Part shown: positions 1 through 8,595 of the stretch, piece by piece
Layout of the letters: every line of letters begins with the position of its first letter
Numbering within the stretch: position 1 is the first letter of the stretch
Translations under genes and position numbers: made by a program
Source: Pseudonocardia sp. ICBG1293
GTDB taxonomy: Bacteria; Actinomycetota; Actinomycetes; Mycobacteriales; Pseudonocardiaceae
NCBI RefSeq assembly: GCF_020131355.1
Contig: NZ_JAHLEL010000040.1
Location: forward strand, 186,001-250,000
Direction: 5' to 3'
DNA length: 64,000 nt
Notes under the pieces: model-generated
What the model was told of the DNA's origin: nothing
Seen by the model: only the letters and a program-made list of their open reading frames with translations
The model's database searches: none

Positions 1-64
1 CGGGCGTGTGCCCGTTGCTCTCGAAGTGGGCGGTGAAACGACGGACGATCTCGTGGGTCTGCAC
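1..64 (-). CDS. alaS: Alanyl-tRNA synthetase, N-terminal fragment (runs off left edge)
   Basis: Read on the minus strand from a GTG at 62-64, the first 21 codons give VQTHEIVRRFTAHFESNGHT, the highly conserved opening of bacterial alanyl-tRNA synthetase, which charges tRNA-Ala in the cytoplasm. Only the start lies in the window; the catalytic core is beyond position 1. No strong Shine-Dalgarno is visible (a GAGA lies about 10 nt upstream). A perfect hairpin separates it from the upstream sigma gene, so it probably has its own promoter in the 65-210 interval. In mycobacteria alaS lies downstream of rarA in the same orientation, as here. The match is short but distinctive. Confidence 0.85.
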   Translation of the reverse strand, partial: MQTHEIVRRFTAHFESNGHTP

Positions 65-210
65 CGGTGGGTCTCTCGTGACGGGTACGGCTGGCGACGG
101 GTCGGCGACGGGGCGGGCGACCTGCGCCCGCGCCACACCGTAGGCCGCGCGGCGTGGGGACGCCGCGGGAGGCCGGTCGTGCCAGGTTACCGGCACCCGG
201 AGGAGGGAAC

Positions 211-250
211 GGCCGGTGCCGGTGCACGCCCGAGCGCACCGGCACCGGCC
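211..250. terminator. Perfect 15-bp hairpin between sigma gene and alaS
   Basis: GGCCGGTGCCGGTGC at 211-225 pairs perfectly with 236-250 across a 10-nt loop. It lies about 75 bp beyond the stop of the sigma-factor gene and about 150 bp upstream of alaS, on the same strand. The position fits an intrinsic-type (U-tail-less, as common in actinobacteria) terminator for the sigma gene. Confidence 0.6.
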
Positions 251-324
251 GTCTGCGGGTCCCGCCGTGCCCCCGGCCCGGGAGGTCGGCCGAGGGCGGC
301 GGCGGGTCCGCCGTCACGCCCCGG

Positions 325-966
325 TCAGACCGCGACCGGCAGCGGGGCGTCGACGGGGGGCCGCGGCGCGGGGACGACGACCCGGGGGGTGCGCGGGGAC
401 GGGACGACCGCGACCCGGTCACCCGCGCGGCGCGCCGCGCGGTCCGTCAGCTCACGGCGCAGCCGCTGCAGGGCGCGGTGCTGGGCCACCCGGACCGCGC
501 CGGGGGTCGAGCCGAGCACGTCGGCGGTCTCCTCCGCGGTCAGCCCGACCGCGATCCGCAGCGTGAGGATCTCGACCTGCCGGGGGCCCAGCAGGTCCAG
601 GAGGTCGGACAGGCGGTCGTTGCGCTCGGCGTCGAGCACGACCTGCTCCGGGTCCTCCTCGCGGCCGGGCCGCTCGGGCAGCTCCTCGACGGCGTCGCAG
701 CGGTTGCGGGCCATCGCGCGGAACGCGTCGGCGATCTTGTGCCGGGCGATGCCGAACACGAACGCGCGGAACGACATGCCCGAGGGCCGGTAGTGCGGCA
801 GCACGGACAGCACGGCCATGCAGACGTCCTGGGCGACGTCGTCGGCCGATCCCAGGATGGTCTCGCGCCGGCCCAGCCGTGCCCGGCAGAACCGCTCCAC
901 CTGCGGCTGCACCGTCGCCAGCAGCAGTGCGACCGCGCGCCCGTCACCGGCGACGGCGGCGGCCAG
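325..966 (-). CDS. ECF/sigma-70 family RNA polymerase sigma factor (ShbA/SigD-like)
   Basis: About 213 residues from the ATG at 964-966. Region 2 is visible (AGDGRAVALLLATVQPQVERFCRARLG, then SADDVAQDVCMAVLS and FVFGIARHKIADAFRAMARNR), followed by region 4 with a helix-turn-helix (LTAEETADVLGSTPGAVRVAQHRALQRLRREL). The ADDVAQ-VC signature and spacing resemble the ShbA/SigD group, which in Streptomyces drives the principal sigma gene; that subfamily call is inference. The C-terminal 30 residues are Pro/Val-rich. The start is uncertain. The ATG at 966 has GGAG immediately adjacent, too close to serve as a ribosome site. A better start (ATG at 1067-1069, preceded by GAGGAGAG) opens an acidic leader that is one base out of frame, so an indel near 990-1010 is suspected. 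No anti-sigma gene is adjacent. Confidence 0.8.
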   Translation of the reverse strand: MAAAVAGDGRAVALLLATVQPQVERFCRARLGRRETILGSADDVAQDVCMAVLSVLPHYRPSGMSFRAFVFGIARHKIADAFRAMARNRCDAVEELPERPGREEDPEQVVLDAERNDRLSDLLDLLGPRQVEILTLRIAVGLTAEETADVLGSTPGAVRVAQHRALQRLRRELTDRAARRAGDRVAVVPSPRTPRVVVPAPRPPVDAPLPVAV

Positions 967-1069
967 CATCTCCGGCGGGAGCAGGTCCGCCGCCTGCCGG
1001 GTGTCGGGTGTCGGCCTCCTCGGTGGCGTCCTCGGGTGCGGTGGCGATGGCCACGGGTCCGTCGTGCAT

Positions 1070-1439
1070 CTGCCCAGCTCTCCTCGGTCGCGACCCGGTG
1101 GCCGCGTCAGGCGCCGGCACCGCGTGCGTCCGGCCACGGGCCGGACGGTGCGACTGTCGCGCTGTCCTGTGCCGGTGGTGGTCGGCGCTGCCGGCAGGTC
1201 CGCTCGGCCGCGCCCCGGCCTGCGATCAACACTTCCGGTGCACCCTTTCGGGGTCAATCAACATGCACAATTTGCGGTATAGGTCGACGGACAGTAGGGC
1301 GCGCACCGCCGAACAGGGCAACCCGCGGACCGGCCGGACGTCACCCCTCCCGCAGGGGGGTCCTCGCCCGCGGGCGTGACCCGCGCGGAGCACTGTCGTT
1401 GGGCCGGGTGTCACACCCCGCTCGCCCGAAGGACCGCTC
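1070..1439. other. Divergent intergenic region, sigma factor / protease
   Basis: This 370-bp gap separates two divergent genes. It holds a lower-GC patch at about 1230-1290 containing TATAGG at 1278-1283, a possible -10 element, but no convincing -35 is seen for either direction. A Shine-Dalgarno-like GAAGGA lies just before the protease start. No small ORF in it looks real. Confidence 0.4.
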
Positions 1440-2492
1440 GTGCCTCTGCGTCGCCCGCACCGCCTCCTGCTCGCCGCCCTCGGCACCGTCGCGATCGGTG
1501 TGGGGGTGGCCGTGCCGGCCACCGCGGACCCCGCGCTCCCCCCGGTCACGGTCGGCGACGACGCGGCCGCGGCCCTGGTCCCGGCGGTGACCGAGGCGCT
1601 CGGCCCCGCGCTGGCCGGGACCTGGCTGGCCGACGGGCGGCTGATGGTCGGTACCTGGGACGCCGCCTCCGCCCCGCTGATCTCGGCGCTCGGCGCGACC
1701 CCGGTGGTGCGCGAGGAGCCGCGTCGCGACCCGGTCGCGGTGCTGTCGTCGCTGGCGGAGCGCACGGCCTCGGGCATGCCGGCCGGACTGGACTCCTACG
1801 GCGTGGACCCCCGCACGGAGCAGGTCGTGCTGAGCGTCGTCGACGGGCCGGGGGCCGATGCGCTGGCGGCGGGCCTGACCGGTGGTCTGGACCCGGCGGC
1901 GGTGCGGGTGGAACGGGTGGCCGCGCCGGCGCACCGCCAGGCGGCGGTCGCCGGGGGTGACACCATCACCGACGGCACCCGTCGCTGCACCGCGGGGTTC
2001 GCCGCGTCCGACGGCGCCGGGGACTGGCTGATCACCGCGGGCCACTGCACCCGGGGCTCGTCGTCCTGGTACACCACCGACGGCTCCACGATCGGCTCCG
2101 AGGTCGAGTCCGCCGGGCGCGGGGTCGACGTCGGCGCGATCGCGGTCGACCCGGACACCGTGTCGGCGACGGTGTCGGGGACCCGGGTGACGGGCAGCCG
2201 TCCCGCACCCGCCGGTTCCACGGTCTGTCTGTACGGCTCGACCAGCGGCCGGTCCTGCGGCACGGTCCAGCGCACCGACATGACGGTCAACTTCGAGGGC
2301 CAGAGCCAGTCCGGGCTGACCTCGGTCTCCGCGTGCGCCCGGGAGGGTGACTCCGGGGCCCCGTACATCACCTCGTCCGGGCAGGCCCAGGGCGTGCACA
2401 CCGGTGCCGGCGGCGAGGGCAACTGCACCAGCTACTTCACCCCGATCGGCACCGCGACCAGCGCGCTCGGCCTGACCCTGCGGACCGGCTGA
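1440..2492 (+). CDS. Secreted S1 family (alpha-lytic/streptogrisin-type) serine protease precursor
   Basis: 350 residues from GTG 1440, preceded by GAAGGA. A signal peptide is evident (RR at 4-5, hydrophobic 9-25, PATAD cleavage context near residue 29). A pro-region of about 140 residues follows, then a chymotrypsin-fold domain. The catalytic triad is visible as His202 (LITAGHCT), Asp230 (GVDVGAI) and Ser305 (REGDSGAPY), with a Cys183-Cys203 pair as in S1E proteases. The protein is probably exported by Sec and matured by autocatalytic removal of the propeptide, then degrades extracellular protein. It converges on rarA with a 10-bp gap and stands alone as a transcription unit. The fold and triad are clear; substrate preference cannot be read. 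Confidence 0.88.
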   Translation: MPLRRPHRLLLAALGTVAIGVGVAVPATADPALPPVTVGDDAAAALVPAVTEALGPALAGTWLADGRLMVGTWDAASAPLISALGATPVVREEPRRDPVAVLSSLAERTASGMPAGLDSYGVDPRTEQVVLSVVDGPGADALAAGLTGGLDPAAVRVERVAAPAHRQAAVAGGDTITDGTRRCTAGFAASDGAGDWLITAGHCTRGSSSWYTTDGSTIGSEVESAGRGVDVGAIAVDPDTVSATVSGTRVTGSRPAPAGSTVCLYGSTSGRSCGTVQRTDMTVNFEGQSQSGLTSVSACAREGDSGAPYITSSGQAQGVHTGAGGEGNCTSYFTPIGTATSALGLTLRTG

Positions 2493-2502
2493 GCGTCCGG
2501 GC

Positions 2503-3873
2503 TCAGTCCCGGGTGCCGCGCACCACGCGGCGCAGCTTCGGCAGGCGTTCGGCCAGGACACGTTCGTGCCCGCGGCCGGACGGTGCGTAGTAGTCGACGC
2601 CCACCACGTCGTCGGGCGGGTACTGCTGGCGCAGGGCGCCGTCGGGGTCGTCGTGCGGGTAGCGGTAGCCGACGGCGTTGCCGAGCTTCTGCGCTCCGGC
2701 GTAGTGGCCGTCGCGCAGGTGCGGGGGCACCCCACCGACCTTCCCGGAGCGGACGTCGGCCATCGCGGCGTCGATCGCGGTGATCACGGCGTTCGACTTG
2801 GGGGCGGTCGCCAGGTGCACGGTGACCTGGGCGAGCGCGATCCGGGCCTCCGGCATCCCGACGAGCTGCACGACCTGGGCGGCCGCGGTCGCGGCGAGCA
2901 GCGCGGTCGGGTCGGCCAGCCCGACGTCCTCCGAGGCGTGGATCATGAGCCGGCGCGCGATGAACCGGGCGTCCTCCCCCGCGACGAGCATCCGGGCCAG
3001 GTAGTGCAGGGCGGCGTCGGGGTCGGAGCCGCGGATGGACTTGATGAACGCGCTGATGACGTCGTAGTGCTGGTCGCCGGCCCGGTCGTAGCGCACGGCC
3101 ACCTCGGTCACCGCCCGCTCGACCGCGGCCAGGTCGATCACCGGGTCGCCGCCCGCGCCGAGGACCCCGTCCGCGGCGGCCTCCAGCGCGGTCAGGGCCC
3201 GGCGCCCGTCGCCCGCGGCCAGTCTGACCAGCGCCTGTTCACCGTCCTCGGCGAGCTCGACGGCCGAGTCCAGGCCCCGTCCGGACGCGACGGCGCGCCG
3301 CAGCAGGGTGCGCACGTCGTCCTCGCCGAGGGTCTGCAGCTGCAGCACCAGCGAGCGGGACAGCAGCGGCGACACCACCGAGAACGACGGGTTCTCGGTG
3401 GTCGCCGCGACGAGCAGGACGAGCCGGTCCTCGACCGCGCCCAGCAGGGCGTCCTGCTGGGTGCGGGAGAAGCGGTGGACCTCGTCGATGAACAGGACCG
3501 TGGTCGTCCCGCTGCGGTCACGCCGGCCCCGCGCCTCGGAGATGACCGCCCGCAGCTCCTTGACCCCCGCCGAGAGCGCCGAGAGGGCGACGAAGTGCCG
3601 GTCGGCGCCACCGGCGCCGGCCATCAGCCGGGCCAGGGTGGTCTTGCCGGTGCCGGGCGGGCCGTAGAGCAGCACCGACGCCGCGGCGCCGCCGTCCAGC
3701 AGGCGCCGCAGCGGGGCGCCGGGCTTGAGCAGGTCGGCCTGGCCGACGACCTCGTCGAGGGTGCGCGGACGCATCCGCGCGGCGAGCGGTGCGTCGGGGC
3801 GGACGGCGTCGCCGTCACCGCTGTCGTACTCCTCGCCCCCGGGGTCGATGTCGAACAGGCCGTCGGTGCTCAT
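2503..3873 (-). CDS. rarA: Replication-associated recombination protein A (RarA/MgsA AAA+ ATPase)
   Basis: 456 residues. An AAA+ ATPase of the clamp-loader clade that acts at stalled replication forks with SSB. Walker [10 protein letters not shown] is at residues 71-79, Walker [11 protein letters not shown] around 126-135, and sensor 1 is AATTENPSF. The C-terminal tetramerisation and SSB-interaction region has the typical [27 protein letters not shown] and YKYPHD-like ([10 protein letters not shown]) motifs. Length matches the family. The N-terminal 30 residues are acidic and variable. It lies downstream of a Pro/Gly-rich membrane protein and before alaS, the same order as Rv2560/Rv2559c/Rv2555c in M. 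tuberculosis. Confidence 0.93.
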   Translation of the reverse strand: MSTDGLFDIDPGGEEYDSGDGDAVRPDAPLAARMRPRTLDEVVGQADLLKPGAPLRRLLDGGAAASVLLYGPPGTGKTTLARLMAGAGGADRHFVALSALSAGVKELRAVISEARGRRDRSGTTTVLFIDEVHRFSRTQQDALLGAVEDRLVLLVAATTENPSFSVVSPLLSRSLVLQLQTLGEDDVRTLLRRAVASGRGLDSAVELAEDGEQALVRLAAGDGRRALTALEAAADGVLGAGGDPVIDLAAVERAVTEVAVRYDRAGDQHYDVISAFIKSIRGSDPDAALHYLARMLVAGEDARFIARRLMIHASEDVGLADPTALLAATAAAQVVQLVGMPEARIALAQVTVHLATAPKSNAVITAIDAAMADVRSGKVGGVPPHLRDGHYAGAQKLGNAVGYRYPHDDPDGALRQQYPPDDVVGVDYYAPSGRGHERVLAERLPKLRRVVRGTRD

Positions 3874-3918
3874 CGCATCCAGCCTGCCAGGACACCGGCC
3901 CCGGGGAGCAGGGGCACC

Positions 3919-5301
3919 TCAGGCGCGGTCGATCTCGTCGGCGAGGACGGGGGTGTGCACCGGGTTGTGCTCGTGGAAGCGGCACTCGGCGTAGGTGACG
4001 ATCATGGCGGCGACACCGGCGATCTGCAGCGGCAGCTGCAGCAGCGTCCCCACCACCCCACCCAGCACGGGGCTGATCAGCGCCAGCGGGCCGGCGATGA
4101 CCAGCGAGACGATCACCGAGTACGCGACCGCGATCAGGAAGAAGACCACCAGCCGGCCGAGCACCGGGAAGAACCGGGGGTTGACCAGGGCGAACGTGCG
4201 ACCGATCCCCGCCCGCTCGATCACGACGACGCCGATCAGCCCGGCGGTGAACACCACGCCCAGGTAGATGCCCGGGAGGATCAGCAGGAAGAACCCGATG
4301 ACGAACAGCAGCCCGGCCAGCAGCGACCAGCCGATGACCGGCAGCGCGCGGTTCTTCGCGAACGCGATGACCTGTTCCTGGCTCCACGGGCGCTGGGCGG
4401 CGTCGCGCACGACGACGAACACCGACGCCGCGTAGCCGAGCGCCGACAGCACGACGGTGACCACGGCCAGGAGCAGGCTGGTCAGGCCGAGGCCCGCCGC
4501 GAAGCCGGCACCGAGCTCGACGGGGTCGAACGACGACCGGGTGCCGCTCCCGTCGACGAGGTAGCTGATGCCGCTGAGGATCGCGGTCGGGATGAGCACG
4601 ATCAGGTTGATGAGCAGCAGCGGCTTCCAGCTCCGCTGCAGCACGCCGACGATCTTGGAGAACCAGTCACCGAAGGAGAACGGCACCAGCGGGTCCGGAG
4701 ACGTGCCCGAGGGCAGCGGGGCGCCGCCGGCGGGGTAGGCCGACTGACCGTAGCCGCCCTGCGGGTACTCGCCGCCGTACTGCTGACCGGCCGGGTACTG
4801 GCCCGGGTACTGCTGACCGGCCGGGTACTGGCCCGGGTACTGCTGACCGGCCGGATACTGGCCCGGGTACTGCTGACCGGCCGGATACTGGCCCGGGTAC
4901 TGCTGACCGGCCGGATACTGGCCCGGGTACTGCTGACCGGCCGGATACTGGCCCGGGTACTGCTGACCGGCCGGATACTGGCCCGGGTACTGCGCCTGGC
5001 CCCCGTACTGCTGGCCTCCGTACTGCTGCTCGCCGTACTGCGGCTGCCCGCCGTACTGCTGCTGCCCGCCGTACTGCGGCTCCGGGGCCGGTCCGCCGTA
5101 CTGCGGAGGCCGGCCGTACTGCCCCGGCTCCGGGGCACCGGTGCCGCCCTCCTCCCCGGCCTGCCGCGCACCGGGGTGCTGCGCACCCGTCTGGTCGGCG
5201 CTCCCGGCCCCCTGTCCGGGCTCGTGGGCGCCACCGGGCGTCGCCGGTCCCGCGGGACCGTCCTGCGGGTCCTCGCCGCGCGGCGGTTCGTTGCTGCTCA
5301 T
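3919..5301 (-). CDS. Proline/glycine/glutamine-rich multi-pass membrane protein (Rv2560-like)
   Basis: 460 residues from ATG 5301; an in-frame extension further upstream lies inside an insertion sequence and is not real. Residues 1-190 are disordered, Gly/Pro/Gln/Tyr-rich and contain seven perfect copies of [10 protein letters not shown]. The rest holds about six hydrophobic segments (for example [19 protein letters not shown] and [21 protein letters not shown]). The synteny partner in M. tuberculosis is the Pro/Gly-rich membrane protein Rv2560. Function is unknown; low-complexity cytoplasmic tails of this kind often act as interaction or scaffold regions. It sits 45 bp upstream of rarA on the same strand. 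An IS630-type element ends 13 bp before the ATG and has probably separated the gene from its native promoter. Confidence 0.8.
   Translation of the reverse strand: MSSNEPPRGEDPQDGPAGPATPGGAHEPGQGAGSADQTGAQHPGARQAGEEGGTGAPEPGQYGRPPQYGGPAPEPQYGGQQQYGGQPQYGEQQYGGQQYGGQAQYPGQYPAGQQYPGQYPAGQQYPGQYPAGQQYPGQYPAGQQYPGQYPAGQQYPGQYPAGQQYPGQYPAGQQYGGEYPQGGYGQSAYPAGGAPLPSGTSPDPLVPFSFGDWFSKIVGVLQRSWKPLLLINLIVLIPTAILSGISYLVDGSGTRSSFDPVELGAGFAAGLGLTSLLLAVVTVVLSALGYAASVFVVVRDAAQRPWSQEQVIAFAKNRALPVIGWSLLAGLLFVIGFFLLILPGIYLGVVFTAGLIGVVVIERAGIGRTFALVNPRFFPVLGRLVVFFLIAVAYSVIVSLVIAGPLALISPVLGGVVGTLLQLPLQIAGVAAMIVTYAECRFHEHNPVHTPVLADEIDRA
4780..4989 (-). repeat. Seven 30-bp tandem repeats encoding [10 protein letters not shown]
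   Basis: Seven contiguous 30-bp units inside the membrane-protein gene encode ([10 protein letters not shown])x7. They are nearly identical at DNA level (GTATCC/GTACCC variation), which suggests recent expansion. Copy number could vary between strains or collapse in short-read assemblies. Confidence 0.92.
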
Positions 5302-5312
5302 GCGCGCGGACC

Positions 5313-6383
5313 CTAGTGTCGCGTAAACGATGTTCTTTGACCGGGTCGGCAGTGGTTGAGTAGGTGGTCTGCGGGTTTGGTCCAGATGAACGGGTGGCAG
5401 CGTTCGTTCCAGCCGTCGATGAACCGGCCGATCGCGCCGATCAGTTCTCTGACGCTGCCGAAGCTGCCACGGCGAATGGCCTGGCGGGTGATGACCCCGA
5501 AAAAGACCTCGACCATGTTCAGCCACGATCCCGAGGTCGGGGTGAAGTGCAGGGTGATCCGCGGGTTGCGGGCCAGCCAGGCCTTCACTGCGGGGTGCTT
5601 GTGGGTCGCGTAGTTGTCCACCACCAGGTGCAGCTTGCGCCGCGGGTAGGCCTTCGCGACCTGCTTGAGGAACCGCAGGAACTCCTGATGGCGATGCCGC
5701 GGCAGGCACGCCTGCTCGACCCGCCCGGTCGCGACCTCTAACGCCGCGAACAGCGTGGTGGTGCCGTGACGGACGTAGTCATGCGTCCGTTTCTCCGGGA
5801 TACCGGGCATGATCGGCAGGATCGGCGCTGTCCGGTCCAGGGCCTGGACCTGGGATTTCTCGTCGACGCAGAGCACGACGGCCTTGTCCGGCGGGTTCAG
5901 ATACAACCCGACGATGTCGCGGACCTTGGCTTCGAGCTCGGGATCGGTGGAGAACTTGAACGTCTCGGACTTCCACGGCTGCAGCCCCCACCGCCGCCAA
6001 ATCTTGCCGATCCACACGTGGGAGATCCCGAGCTCGGCACCGAGCAGCCGTGACGACCAGTGCGTGACTCCGAGCCGCTCAGGCGGCGGTTCCAGCGTGG
6101 CGAGCACGACCGCGACCTCGTCGATCACCGGCGGCCGGCCCGCCTTGGGCCGGTCGGCCAGCCCGGCGATCCCCTCAGCGGCGTAACGCTTCTTCCACCC
6201 GATCACCGTCGCCTTCGACGCCCCGACCAGTGTGACGATGTCCTTGACCGCCACCCCGTCCGCGGCCAGCAACACGATCCTGCCCCGTCGGGCCAGTCCC
6301 GCCGAAACCGACGAGGAACGCAGCCAGGACTCCAGCACCTCGCGGTCGGCGGCCGGAACGTCCACGGTCACAGTCAACGGCAC
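5313..6383 (-). CDS. IS630 family transposase
   Basis: 356 residues from GTG 6383. An N-terminal helix-turn-helix region ([21 protein letters not shown], residues about 43-63) precedes a DDE catalytic domain. The triad residues are visible in [10 protein letters not shown] (first Asp), [12 protein letters not shown] (second Asp) and [13 protein letters not shown] (Glu). All are present and the frame is uninterrupted, so the enzyme is predicted active. It would cut and paste the surrounding element into TA targets. Length and motif spacing match IS630 transposases. Confidence 0.93.
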   Translation of the reverse strand: MPLTVTVDVPAADREVLESWLRSSSVSAGLARRGRIVLLAADGVAVKDIVTLVGASKATVIGWKKRYAAEGIAGLADRPKAGRPPVIDEVAVVLATLEPPPERLGVTHWSSRLLGAELGISHVWIGKIWRRWGLQPWKSETFKFSTDPELEAKVRDIVGLYLNPPDKAVVLCVDEKSQVQALDRTAPILPIMPGIPEKRTHDYVRHGTTTLFAALEVATGRVEQACLPRHRHQEFLRFLKQVAKAYPRRKLHLVVDNYATHKHPAVKAWLARNPRITLHFTPTSGSWLNMVEVFFGVITRQAIRRGSFGSVRELIGAIGRFIDGWNERCHPFIWTKPADHLLNHCRPGQRTSFTRH

Positions 6384-6440
6384 AGCTCATGATCCCGTAA
6401 ACCAGCCCGTGAGTAAAGTAACCTAGTTACCGCAACACTA
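5314..6440 (-). mobile_element. IS630-family insertion sequence, complete
   Basis: About 1.12 kb bounded by imperfect terminal inverted repeats: TAGTGTCGCGTAAA at the left end and, on the opposite strand, TAGTGTTGCGGTAA at the right. TA dinucleotides lie at 5314-5315 and 6439-6440, the TA target duplication expected for IS630/Tc1-mariner elements. It encodes a single full-length transposase whose TAG stop falls in the left terminal repeat. It has landed 13 bp upstream of the Pro/Gly-rich membrane-protein gene. Confidence 0.85.
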
Positions 6441-6605
6441 GTTGCGGGCGGGGGGCGGTGGCGCCGAATTCACCGCCTCGGACCCGATTCGTGACCGTCG
6501 GGGACACACCGTGATCGTCACGGACCCCGGATCGTCGCCGGAACGCAACGCCGCGGACGTGCGGTGTCACCGCCCCGCAACAGAGCCCGTGCACGCTCAC
6601 GGGGC

Positions 6606-6827
6606 ATGGACACGATCCCGAGTTGCCCGCTCTGCTCCCGTCAGCGCACCCCCGCCGACGTCCGCGGACTCGCCTGGAGCAGCCACCACGGCCCGTCCGG
6701 CACGGTGTACGTGTGCGGACCGTGCACGCGCACCCACCTCCTCGACCTGGAGTGCGGTCTGCTCGACCCCGCCCGCGCCGGCGTCGCGCAGGCGGCCGTC
6801 GTGGCGCCGCTCCCGCAGGCCGCCTGA
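6606..6827 (+). CDS. Small CxxC-x(n)-CxxC protein, probable zinc ribbon
   Basis: 73 residues from ATG 6606. Two knuckles, CPLC at residues 7-10 and CGPC at about 39-42, flank a short basic/aromatic stretch, the pattern of a structural zinc ribbon. The tail is Ala/Pro-rich. I do not recognise a named family; similar short zinc-ribbon hypotheticals are common in actinobacteria. An upstream in-frame ATG at 6564 would add 14 basic residues but has no better ribosome site. It lies 165 bp downstream of the IS630 element and is followed by a strong hairpin, so it appears monocistronic. Confidence 0.6.
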   Translation: MDTIPSCPLCSRQRTPADVRGLAWSSHHGPSGTVYVCGPCTRTHLLDLECGLLDPARAGVAQAAVVAPLPQAA

Positions 6828-6840
6828 CCGGGAGGACGGC

Positions 6841-6869
6841 GCGGGCCGGTGCCGACCCGCCCGGCCCGC
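6841..6869. terminator. 9-bp GC hairpin after the zinc-ribbon gene
   Basis: GCGGGCCGG at 6841-6849 pairs perfectly with 6861-6869 (11-nt loop). It begins 13 bp after the stop codon, which fits a terminator that insulates the following Lrp-aminotransferase pair. Confidence 0.5.
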
Positions 6870-6904
6870 GGCACGACGGCGGGCAGCCGTCGTAGGGTCA
6901 CGCC

Positions 6905-7420
6905 GTGCGCGAGATCCTCGAGTTGCTCGAACGTGACGCGTCGTTGAGCCACGACACCGTCGCCACCATGCTGGGTCTGCCCCGGGACGAGGTCGACGCC
7001 CGGATCGCGGAGTGGGAACGCTCCGGGGTGATCCGCAGGCACAAGGCCGTCGTGGACTGGGCCCGGTACGAGGACGGTGGCGACGGACACGCCGGTGCCG
7101 GCCGTGCCGGCGCGCAGGTCACCGCGTTCATCGACGTCTCGGTCGCCCCGGCCCGCGGGGTGGGGTTCGACGACGTCGCCGCCCGCATCTCCCGCTTCGG
7201 CGAGGTCCGCGACTGCTACCTCGTCTCCGGCGGGCACGACCTGCGCTGCACGGTCGTCGGCCCGGACATCCGCGCGGTCAGCGACTTCGTGTCCCAGAAG
7301 CTGTCCACGATCGACCGGGTCCGCTCGACCGCCACGCACTTCGTGCTGGCCACCCACAAACGCGACGGTGACTCCTTCGCCGAGCCCGAGCCCGACCACC
7401 GGCTCCCGGTGACCCCGTGA
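6905..7420 (+). CDS. Lrp/AsnC family transcriptional regulator
   Basis: 171 residues from GTG 6905. An N-terminal winged helix-turn-helix (LLERDASLSHDTVATMLGLPRDEVDARIAEWERSGVI) is followed by a RAM/ACT-like effector domain with the Lrp-type pattern FGEVRDCYLVSGGHDLRCTVVG. The family forms octameric DNA-binding discs that sense amino acids. The stop overlaps the downstream aminotransferase start by GTGA, so the two are translated as a coupled pair. That gene order (Lrp plus class I aminotransferase) is widespread and suggests local control of amino-acid catabolism. A 10-residue Gly/Ala insertion (GGDGHAGAGRAGAQ) sits between the domains. Confidence 0.88.
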   Translation: MREILELLERDASLSHDTVATMLGLPRDEVDARIAEWERSGVIRRHKAVVDWARYEDGGDGHAGAGRAGAQVTAFIDVSVAPARGVGFDDVAARISRFGEVRDCYLVSGGHDLRCTVVGPDIRAVSDFVSQKLSTIDRVRSTATHFVLATHKRDGDSFAEPEPDHRLPVTP

Positions 7421-8571
7421 AGCCGCTCAACACGACGATCTCGGCGATCCCGCCGTCGGGGATCCGGCGGTTCTTCGACATCGCCGCCGAGATGGACGAC
7501 GTCATCTCCCTCGGGGTCGGCGAGCCCGACTTCGTCACGCCGTGGCGGATCCGCGAGGCGGGCATCTACGCCCTGGAGCGCGGTTACACCACCTACACCG
7601 GCAACGCCGGCCTGCCGAGGCTGCGCGAGCTGGTGTGCGCGGACCTGGCCTCGCGCTACGACGCCCACTACGACCCGGCCACCGAGTGCCTGGTGACGAC
7701 CGGGGTGTCCGAAGGACTGGACCTGGCGTTCCGGGTGCTGCTGGACCCGGGCGAGGAGGTCATCGTCCCGGAGCCCTGCTACGTCGCCTACCAGCCGTGC
7801 GTGGCGTTCGCCGGTGGTGTCCCGGTCGGGGTGCCCACCCGTGCCGAGGACGGTTTCGCCATCGACATCGCCGCGGTGGAGGCCGCGGTGACACCACGGA
7901 CGAAGGCGATCCTGATCGGCTCGCCCGCGAACCCGACCGGTGCCGTGCAGCCGCCGGAGGTGCTGCGCGAGCTCGTCGCGCTGGCCGAGCGGCACGACCT
8001 GTACCTGCTCTCCGACGAGATCTACGACCGGCTCACCTACACCGGCGCCCACACCTGCCTGGGTGCGGTGCCCGGTGCCCGGGAGCGGACCGTGGTCCTG
8101 GGCGGCTTCTCCAAGGCCCAGGCGATGACGGGATGGCGGGTCGGGTGGCTCGCCGCGCCGGAGCCGATCGCCGAGCTGTGCCTGCGGGTGCACCAGTACA
8201 CGATGCTGTGCGCACCGCACGTCTCGCAGATCGCCGCGATCGAGGCGCTGACCAGCGCGGAGGGCGACGTCGCGGAGATGGTGGCCGACTACGACCGCCG
8301 GCGGCGGGTGTTCGTGAAGGGCCTGCGCGAGGCCGGGCTGGACTGCCCGGAGCCGGCCGGGGCGTTCTACGCCTTCCCGTCGATCCGCGTGTCCGGGCTC
8401 GACGCCGAGACCTTCGCCGAGCGGCTGCTGCGCGAGGAGTCGGTCGCGGTGGTGCCGGGCAGCGTGTTCGGGCCCTCCGGCGAGGGACACATCCGCTGCT
8501 CGTACGCGACGGCGCTGCCGCAGCTGGAGCAGGCCGTGGAGCGGATCGGGAACTTCCTGCGACGCCTGTAG
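7417..8571 (+). CDS. PLP-dependent class I/II aminotransferase
   Basis: 384 residues from GTG 7417, overlapping the regulator by 4 bp. Fold-type I aminotransferase: the substrate-site motif is SPANPTGAV, the PLP-phosphate/ring region LLSDEIYDRLTY holds the conserved Asp and Tyr, and the Schiff-base lysine lies in GGFSKAQAMTGWRVGW. The C-terminal Arg that binds the carboxylate is in EGHIRCSYA. It resembles the PatA/YugH group of aromatic or N-acetyl-diaminopimelate aminotransferases. Substrate cannot be fixed from sequence. It probably transaminates the amino acid sensed by the adjacent Lrp protein. Confidence 0.9.
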   Translation: MKPLNTTISAIPPSGIRRFFDIAAEMDDVISLGVGEPDFVTPWRIREAGIYALERGYTTYTGNAGLPRLRELVCADLASRYDAHYDPATECLVTTGVSEGLDLAFRVLLDPGEEVIVPEPCYVAYQPCVAFAGGVPVGVPTRAEDGFAIDIAAVEAAVTPRTKAILIGSPANPTGAVQPPEVLRELVALAERHDLYLLSDEIYDRLTYTGAHTCLGAVPGARERTVVLGGFSKAQAMTGWRVGWLAAPEPIAELCLRVHQYTMLCAPHVSQIAAIEALTSAEGDVAEMVADYDRRRRVFVKGLREAGLDCPEPAGAFYAFPSIRVSGLDAETFAERLLREESVAVVPGSVFGPSGEGHIRCSYATALPQLEQAVERIGNFLRRL

Positions 8572-8595
8572 CCCGGCGGACCCGGATCGCCGGGG

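Noticed and set aside
2566..5316. 916-codon open frame on + strand antisense to rarA and the Pro/Gly-rich gene
   Set aside because: High-GC third-position shadow: composition is repetitive Arg/Gly/Val without domains, while the minus strand has clear RarA motifs.
3919..5709. 596-codon version of the Pro/Gly-rich membrane protein
   Set aside because: The extra N-terminus is out-of-frame transposase sequence from the IS630 element; the natural ATG is at 5301.
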